DNA from: Lactifluus volemus
Taxonomy: Eukaryota; Basidiomycota; Agaricomycetes; Russulales; Russulaceae
Length of the DNA: 64,000 nucleotides
Direction of reading: 5' to 3'
Assembly: GCA_022376515.1 (NCBI GenBank)
Contig: WTXI01000049.1
Coordinates: 1 to 64,000 of the forward strand
Numbering within the stretch: the first letter of the stretch is position 1; every line of letters starts with the position of its first letter. A model generated the notes under the pieces. The model was given only the letters and a program-made list of their open reading frames with translations. It did not search any database and had not been told where the DNA came from. This document shows positions 57,675-64,000 of the stretch, piece after piece. Made by a program: the position numbers and the translations under genes.

Positions 57675-60600
57675 CAACGTGTATAGACTGAACTCCGCTA
57701 GATGAGTTGATAAATAGACGAGGAGTGAGAGGTAGAGGAGAGAGAGGAACGACCGCTGAGTTCGCACGGCGCGCCGGTCTTTAGACCATCCCTGGAGGCT
57801 GGCACTAATCGAATAAAGAAGTCTGGGGATCATTAGTAGCTGTAATTAATTTATTATTGAAAAAAAGTCAGTAAATGGAGGGCTTGACACATCTGAGGCT
57901 TCTCTAGTGTCAGCGCTAATAGGCCCGTTGCCTTTTTGTGTTACATTTTGACTTTTTTGGGGCATACGTGAAGGACGCGGACCTATTGCGACCGCTTAGC
58001 CAAGCGGCGCGGTCACGGCGCGTGTGATGTGGGGTCGTGTCTTTATCTTGTTTGGCATCCCAAAAGTCAGACTATCGGCTCTGTTCGATCCCCGGACCGT
58101 GGTGAGTCGTCCCAGTTGGGTCAATCACCCAGTCACGGTCTCGTGCGAGGGCTGGGCTCTCTACCTAGACGGACGAGTGCGAGATCACCGGGGAGGCAGA
58201 TACGCGCTTGATGCCAGCCTGGCCACTGAACAGGTACAAGTAGTATCTTTCTGAAACGGATTGCGTGCATTGCTCAGCCATAGCGTTTATATTAGTATTT
58301 GGCATGAAGACAGGAATCATTGACATCCAGTGACATGGAGCTCCTCATGACGTGTGAGTGGGTTGAACGAACTTTAGCACCTGGCAAGCAGCACGGCTGG
58401 CTTCGCTACCATCGCTACTGTACTTGCTTTGATTGTGCCACATGCTATGCCACTTGCCACTTGCAGAAACTAGGCTTCGGCGCAAAGATGAGAGTGTGTT
58501 TAGATCTGGGGGAGTCACCAAGTCCGAGTCAACGGCTACGGGCGCTGGTGGCGGGCCTGGTGACCAGATGTGGATGGGTCCTCCCCACGGCCATTTACGG
58601 AAAAGTCGTTACGAGTCACTGGTAAACACTCCAACGATTGTCAGGAAAATCAAAAAAGTTGAAAAGCGCCCGACCGAATCGGCCTACCAATATCGTCACG
58701 GCGCGCCCACGCATGTCCGAGGGAGAGTTCAAGCTTAAGCTCAAGCTCATGGGATTGTGTGTGTGGCTGCTGCAGGGTCGCACAAGTTCACGAAATCAGA
58801 AAGATTGTGTCCGATAATCTTATCCCTTTGCCCCCCCCAGAGGTGTCGTCCCGTACATTTGTCGGTGTTTGTCACTGACCAGGCCTCCCAAAAAAAGTTG
58901 AAAAATCGGTTCGATGTGTAGTAGCATGGTCTAGATAGTACGACAAGTACGTCCAGGTCTGTGCTACCGTAGCTCCGGACCTGCACTGCCGAGGTGGAGA
59001 GCATGTGGACGTGTCCAAGAAGCGATAGCAACAGGCTAGCAATCAGGGGAGGAAAAAAAAAAGCGCGCTTTGCTCTTTTGAGATGATCAATTCAAAAAGC
59101 GGTCCCGATGTGGGTCATCCACTGGTCGAGGTGAGGTAAGTACTGTACAAAACAAAAGAAACCTCACGTAAGCCTCCCTGGTTAAGACATGAAGATTTGA
59201 TGTACTAGTAGTACGTATCGAAATCTATCGATAGTGAGGGACCAACGCTGGGCCTCCTGCTAAATTCCGGGTCTGAGTCGCTCAGGTTCTTTGACTTAGT
59301 GGAGACTATTGAATTGTGCCAATTCACCGTGTGTAACAGAATAACACTAGCCCGAACACAGCCATGAATATACTGTAGTTGCCACTTCGACCAGCTTTCT
59401 AAGTTTAATTGCAATGCAGTGAATGAATTCAGATCAGCAATCCAGGCCTAGTGCTGTTCCTACTGCAACTAACGTAAACATTCTATTTTTGTAGTCATTT
59501 TGCCACAGCTGTGGCAGTAGAAGCTTCTGTCAAAATTCTACGACAAACTAGGCCTAGCACCCAGTCGTAGTATGCACACGTAACGTAAAAACTCGCCCGT
59601 TTAATGCACTCCATTGTGCGGTCAAAAAGGCAAGCGCTGCTGCGCTCACTGACAGATGCCTTTTCAGGTGAACGGGCCCTTTTGCAGTTGGTTTTCGGCC
59701 AGACCGAAAAAGTCTCGGGGAAATTCAATATTTTTTTTTTTTTTACGCGCTCACATCACACCACGACGACGTTGCGTCCGGACACTGATGACTGATCCTT
59801 GCAAATGGCACGGACCCCATCGACTGCGATGCGAACACAGCGACACCGACTCAGGCCCTTTTTCGAGGGAGTGGAGGATCGCATCTAGCACGCGAGAGTG
59901 CTAAAAGGATCTCGATCAGGGCAAGGAAAGATCGTCGCGGGCTTCGGGGAAACAATGACATAATCTCTCTTCACGTTGTCCTCCACCGTGACGTGCTGTT
60001 CAAACCATGTTTTCTTTCCAACTGTACCTGGGGCTGTCTGTACCTTGAAGCTCAGAGAAGATGTGTTATCAGATGTACGTGAATACAAACAATTAAAAAA
60101 GGTCCGTACGCCAGCTCAGGTATTTCAGGGCAATTGGCGAGAGGTACACCTCCCAGGGTTGATGGCCGCATGATGGACCTTTGGACGATGCCGAATCCCA
60201 AAGTTCAAGGGTTCACCTTTCACATGGAGGCTCACCTCCCTCCCTCGCTACTGCGTCCGAAAAAGACTTTGTGAGTTATGGCTTCCAACTGCACATTCAT
60301 CGCATTTATTATGAATCATGTCCTTAGTGGAGATTCAGGTACCATCTTGGGATTTCAATCAGCCACTGCAACCACGTTACGGGGTGAGAACTACGGCGAG
60401 TTACAGTGACGGTGTCTGATCGAAAGTTCTGCAATGCCAAGGTCCATGAATGTCCCCTGGACCCCTAGTCTCCCCAGAATGTATGACCGTGCTCCACAGG
60501 TCAGGCACAATGGTGTCACGCACACAGAGGTATAGAGTGCCTCGGCAAGGATCTGCTCTTGCTCTAATGTGTACCACTTCCGAAGGCACGTGCGCTTTTC

Positions 60601-62346
60601 GGTCACAAATATTGAGACTGAGCCTCCCACCTCCACTCCCTGATCTTCCCCGAGGCATCGGACATCTTTGATCTTGCATCATGTATATTCGGGGTCAGTC
60701 AGTGTGTAGTGCTGCTAACTTGGTTGGGACAAAGAACAGGGTTTCAAGTTCAGACCACCGGCCAAGACAGTCTTCCAGTCTTTGATACGTCGACGCTGAG
60801 AAACAGGAGAAAGAAGACAGGAACAAAGAAAAAATAAATATCAATTGGACCATCATAATCAAGGTCGGATCGCACGATGAATGAATCGATCAGTGCAACA
60901 GTGCTAGGCGATTAGCTGGGGGTTTAGCCGAGAGCACTCTATCCTTTAATCTCCGTAATGAGTACATCATGGACACCGTGCCTGATCTTTAGAAGCAACG
61001 ATGATGCACGCTCATCGGACTCAATAACCAGAGAAGCAGATTGTTCCAAACCCAAAACAAAGTGAGTGCTTCTTCTGTCTCCTATAAAAAAGGATCCATT
61101 TATAGTATCCCGGGTTTCGACACCGAGTGGTTCTGTGAAAGCAAATAGCGAGAAGAGACATGGTCATGACTTGTGAGAGGAAGAGAAAAAAAAATTGATG
61201 GATGTCGATCAGTCATCCACTGGCAGCTATCATAGTCAATCCAAAACAGGGTTCATCGGCCTCCGACTGTCGCGCCCATTTAGCCGCCGCATACCAATTG
61301 AAAGTTCCAAATCAAAGAAAACTCAGTCGTCGGTGCTTGTTGTGCTTGTCACATGTCTGTCAAAGTTCGGTGTCAGTCGTCACATCACCGTACTTCTCAG
61401 GCTGTAACTTGCTCCGTCCGAATGAAAAGCTTTTTTAGAGTTCCGAAAACGATGGGGCAAAATTGGTTTTTCCGATGGGCTTCTGGCAACGAAGACCCCT
61501 GAGGTGAATGAAGGGTTGGATAGAGCGTCAGAGAGAAAAACAGAAAAAAAAAAAAGGAAAACAGGGGGTCCCGGGTCCAAACTCAACACAGGTGAGATAA
61601 GAATAATACGAAAATCGACGTGATTAGTTCTTTTTTTTGCCAGTGATCGGATCTTTTGGTCCAGGTTGAGCTGACTAACAAGTGATGGACGCGTAAAGTG
61701 TTTAGGCGTAAAGTGAGGCACCCAGGGACGTCCGAGGTGGAGCACACGAGCTGCGGACGAGCAATCGGAGTTCGGTTACCTTTGCTTCGGTTGTCTCCGA
61801 TGATATGAATCGACTGGACTCTAATTTGGTCCTACCTGAAAAAGGGGGGACACTTCAGCGAGGGAGAGAATGAAGGCTTAGACGAGGGGGACTAAGATAA
61901 AACAACTCGATGCGCACTACGATACAGGTGAAGGACATTTGCGAGCAGTTCATCCCAGGTGGAGCAAATCAGACTTATGTTAAATTGCTTATGTAAGCCA
62001 TCTGGACCCCCTGTTTTCGGTGGGTCATTGCATCAATGTCCTCATCTCAGCCTCACACTTTTACAGTTTGCTGTCTTTCTCACAGGGATGAACCATTCGT
62101 TATCTACTATTATTTACCGCAGACAGGAGTCAAGCCCCTGACAATAGTGGTGTCGGGAGTGGTGTGTTGGGATTTGTCAGATCCTCTTTGTCTGATAAGG
62201 TAGCCAGTTTCAGCCCCTCTCACAGCGGCCTCACACTTAGGGGGGACTCTTTTTCTCTGTCCTTAAACTTGCATCTCCCTGCCTCCTTCAACTTAACTTG
62301 CTTTTTGGCCCTCACTACACACACACACCTCAGCGGCAGTGAAATC
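57675..62346. other. Long anonymous intergenic region
   Basis: No supported gene in 4.7 kb. A minus-strand stretch at 60391-60636 (FVTEKRTCLRKWYTLEQEQI, YILGRLGVQGTFMDLGIAEL) has protein-like composition but no known family and no ATG. T and A homopolymer runs are frequent (59731-59744, 61545-61555). Confidence 0.35.
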
Positions 62347-62760
62347 ATGCATGCACAACATGATTCCATGACGAGACGTTCTCATGGCCCCCTCCCGTAC
62401 TTCCTCTGCCCCTATTGTACCATAGTACCCCCCAACATGCACCACCATCTCCCCCATATGCCTTACCTCATACCACCTTTCGCACCTCCCATGCCTCCCA
62501 TTCCTCCCATGCCTCTCATGCCTCCCGTACCTCCCGTACCTCCCATGCCTTCCGTACCTCTCAGACGTTCCCCGCCTCCACCTCCACCTCCACCTCCGGC
62601 TCCTCCACCCCACTGGGCTCCTCCACCTCCCCCTGCTCACATACATCCTGCACATCCCCCGATTCCTCTACCTCCCCCAGGCTCCGTACATCCCGTGCCT
62701 CCCCCTGTCCCTCGTGTTCCCCGTGCCACAGCCGCACATAGACGACAAAGGTCCAGTTAA
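62347..62760 (+). CDS. Proline/methionine-rich low-complexity frame, doubtful gene
   Basis: An ATG-started frame of 137 residues. The first 30 residues are of mixed composition (MHAQHDSMTRRSHGPLPYFL CPYC), then the frame becomes P/M repeats (PPMPPIPPMP) and a poly-Pro run, ending in a basic tail. The complementary strand is also open across the repeat, so openness alone is weak evidence. It could be a repeat-expanded small protein or noncoding minisatellite. No family recognised. Confidence 0.3.
   Translation: MHAQHDSMTRRSHGPLPYFLCPYCTIVPPNMHHHLPHMPYLIPPFAPPMPPIPPMPLMPPVPPVPPMPSVPLRRSPPPPPPPPPAPPPHWAPPPPPAHIHPAHPPIPLPPPGSVHPVPPPVPRVPRATAAHRRQRSS
62485..62559 (+). repeat. 9-bp minisatellite (CCTCCCATG)n
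   Basis: About eight imperfect copies of CCTCCCATG/CCTCCCGTA in tandem, coding the PPM-like repeats of the proline-rich frame. Confidence 0.85.
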
Positions 62761-64000
62761 AGGATGAGAGAAAGAAGAGGAGTTTGAGCCTTTCTTCGGT
62801 GAGCTGAAAGCAGATGGAAGTTGGGAGTTTTTAAAAATATAACGTTAAAGTGGACGTCGGTTCCCAGAACATGACCACGTGTTAGTAGGTACTTTGATTT
62901 TCCTTGCACGCGTGCTGGAGATTTGTCGGTGTGTTGTGAGTAGTTAAAATCTGTCGAATTGAGGAAGAACTAGGCTGTCAATTTGTGGGACACAAACTGT
63001 ATGACTTTTCTGGCAATTCAGGGACATCCGCAAGGGCTGCGGGATAATAATAATCTCCTTCACTGGGATGAACAATTTTTGAATCATTTACTTCGACGTT
63101 AGAGAGTAACCAGAAGAGCACATAGAAAGGCGGGCTTTATTTCTCGCTCGTCTTCTATCAGTTAGGGCCAATTGGAGCTGTCAACGCGGGCAAGCATCCC
63201 ACATCTGGTGAAAAGCTCGCTCTGGAGAACTGTAGCAAGAGATGACTCTTGTGCTCATGTGAGCTAATCTACTGACGTTTGCAAGCATACGATGCTCGAG
63301 CTCACCAAAATGGTATATCTGCACATATGTCGAGTGGGAAATGCATAACTATGCCATACGATAGGAGGGGTACTACATGCGTGCGCGTGGTGTAGAAAAT
63401 GAAAAAAAAAAAAAAAACTTACGCCACCTCAAGAAAGAAACGTGAAAATTAAGACGAGGAAGCGAAAGAAAAAACCTCTTCACTTCTGGGTAAAAAAAAA
63501 CAGCTGAGATTGATTTGACGTGGCTGTTCAAAGACAAAACGTAACTTGGTATTGGGTGTTATTAGATGGACGTGGGAGAGGGATTTGGGGCGGGAGGGCT
63601 CTGCCCTGGCAAGAGGATAAATGAGACGATTGATGGGTGGGGGGGATATAGCAACGATAAGACTGGTCGTAGGCTGCTCTTTTCAGTGTCTGTCTCAGTT
63701 GGGGAGGAGGAAGATACCAAAAAAAACAACGGGTCGGGGCGGACATGGACTCGGGAGGATGGGGGCAGGAGATATGGTACAGATTAGAAATAATGATACC
63801 AACAAACTCGTCAACGTCCTCCAATAAATCAGAAAGTGGATGGGGGGTAGAACGAAACTCGGCAAACCTACAAAAGCCACAAGAAAAGCTTGCAAAAGCT
63901 CAGGGAGCCACGATGCGGTCCACACACCGCCGGCATGGTAGCACCAGCGCCGACTGCTGCTGTTTTGCAACACGTCCCTGGACCACGACGACACCTTCCC
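62761..64000. other. Terminal region of the window, no firm gene
   Basis: An A17 run at about 63402-63418 and other poly-A tracts. On the minus strand from 64000 to about 63910 a frame reads EGVVVVQGRVAKQQQSALVL then ends at a stop; it might be the 3' end of a gene lying beyond the window edge, but this cannot be judged. Confidence 0.3.

Overview
This window is nuclear DNA from a filamentous fungus, almost certainly an Agaricomycete (mushroom-forming Basidiomycota). The evidence is genes split by many 50-60 nt GT-AG introns, a basidiomycete-type NACHT-WD40 NLR, a Thn1/FlbA-type RGS protein, a zinc-cluster factor with a C-terminal Zn2Cys6 domain, and several proteins that resemble families conserved only in mushrooms. 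No bacterial, viral, rRNA, tRNA or CRISPR feature was recognised.

Layout. 0.4-5.8 kb (+): an NLR-type STAND protein with a C2-like N-terminus, a NACHT NTPase and 14 near-identical 43-residue WD40 units. 6.2-8.4 kb (-): a secreted S28 serine carboxypeptidase, convergent with the NLR. 9.9-10.2 kb (-): a tentative small protein ending in a CaaX box. 11.6-14.5 kb (+): a CNNM/Mam3-type DUF21-CBS membrane protein. 14.9-15.3 kb (-): a small hypothetical protein. 15.4-26.7 kb is gene-poor and holds a ~2.1 kb element with terminal inverted repeats, which carries a decayed fragment resembling the C-terminus of the ER Hsp70 LHS1. 26.7-30.6 kb (+): a Q/P-rich RGG-box protein. 33.4-34.4 kb (+): a conserved unknown. 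35.8-37.0 kb (-): a cytochrome-b5-like MAPR/Dap1 protein. 37.7-39.9 kb (-): the DEP-DEP-RGS regulator. About 6 kb without a recognisable gene follows. 45.9-48.2 kb (+): STI1 (Hop co-chaperone), preceded by a perfect heat-shock element. 48.3-49.7 kb (-): an ARA2-like D-arabinose dehydrogenase. 52.8-53.2 kb (-): a complete four-exon MLRQ/NDUFA4-like gene with an 11-nt exon. 55.9-57.7 kb (-): the Zn2Cys6 factor. 62.3-62.8 kb (+): a doubtful proline/methionine-rich reading frame.

The genes do not form a pathway; the window looks like ordinary housekeeping genes interspersed with one fast-evolving immune-type gene and long anonymous spacers. A pervasive feature is single-base frameshifts, mostly one-base contractions of short homopolymers, in most of the longer conserved genes, including essential-type STI1. 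This points to base-level assembly error more than to gene decay, so coding models here must be joined across frames. All family calls are from memory of family motifs; no search was run.
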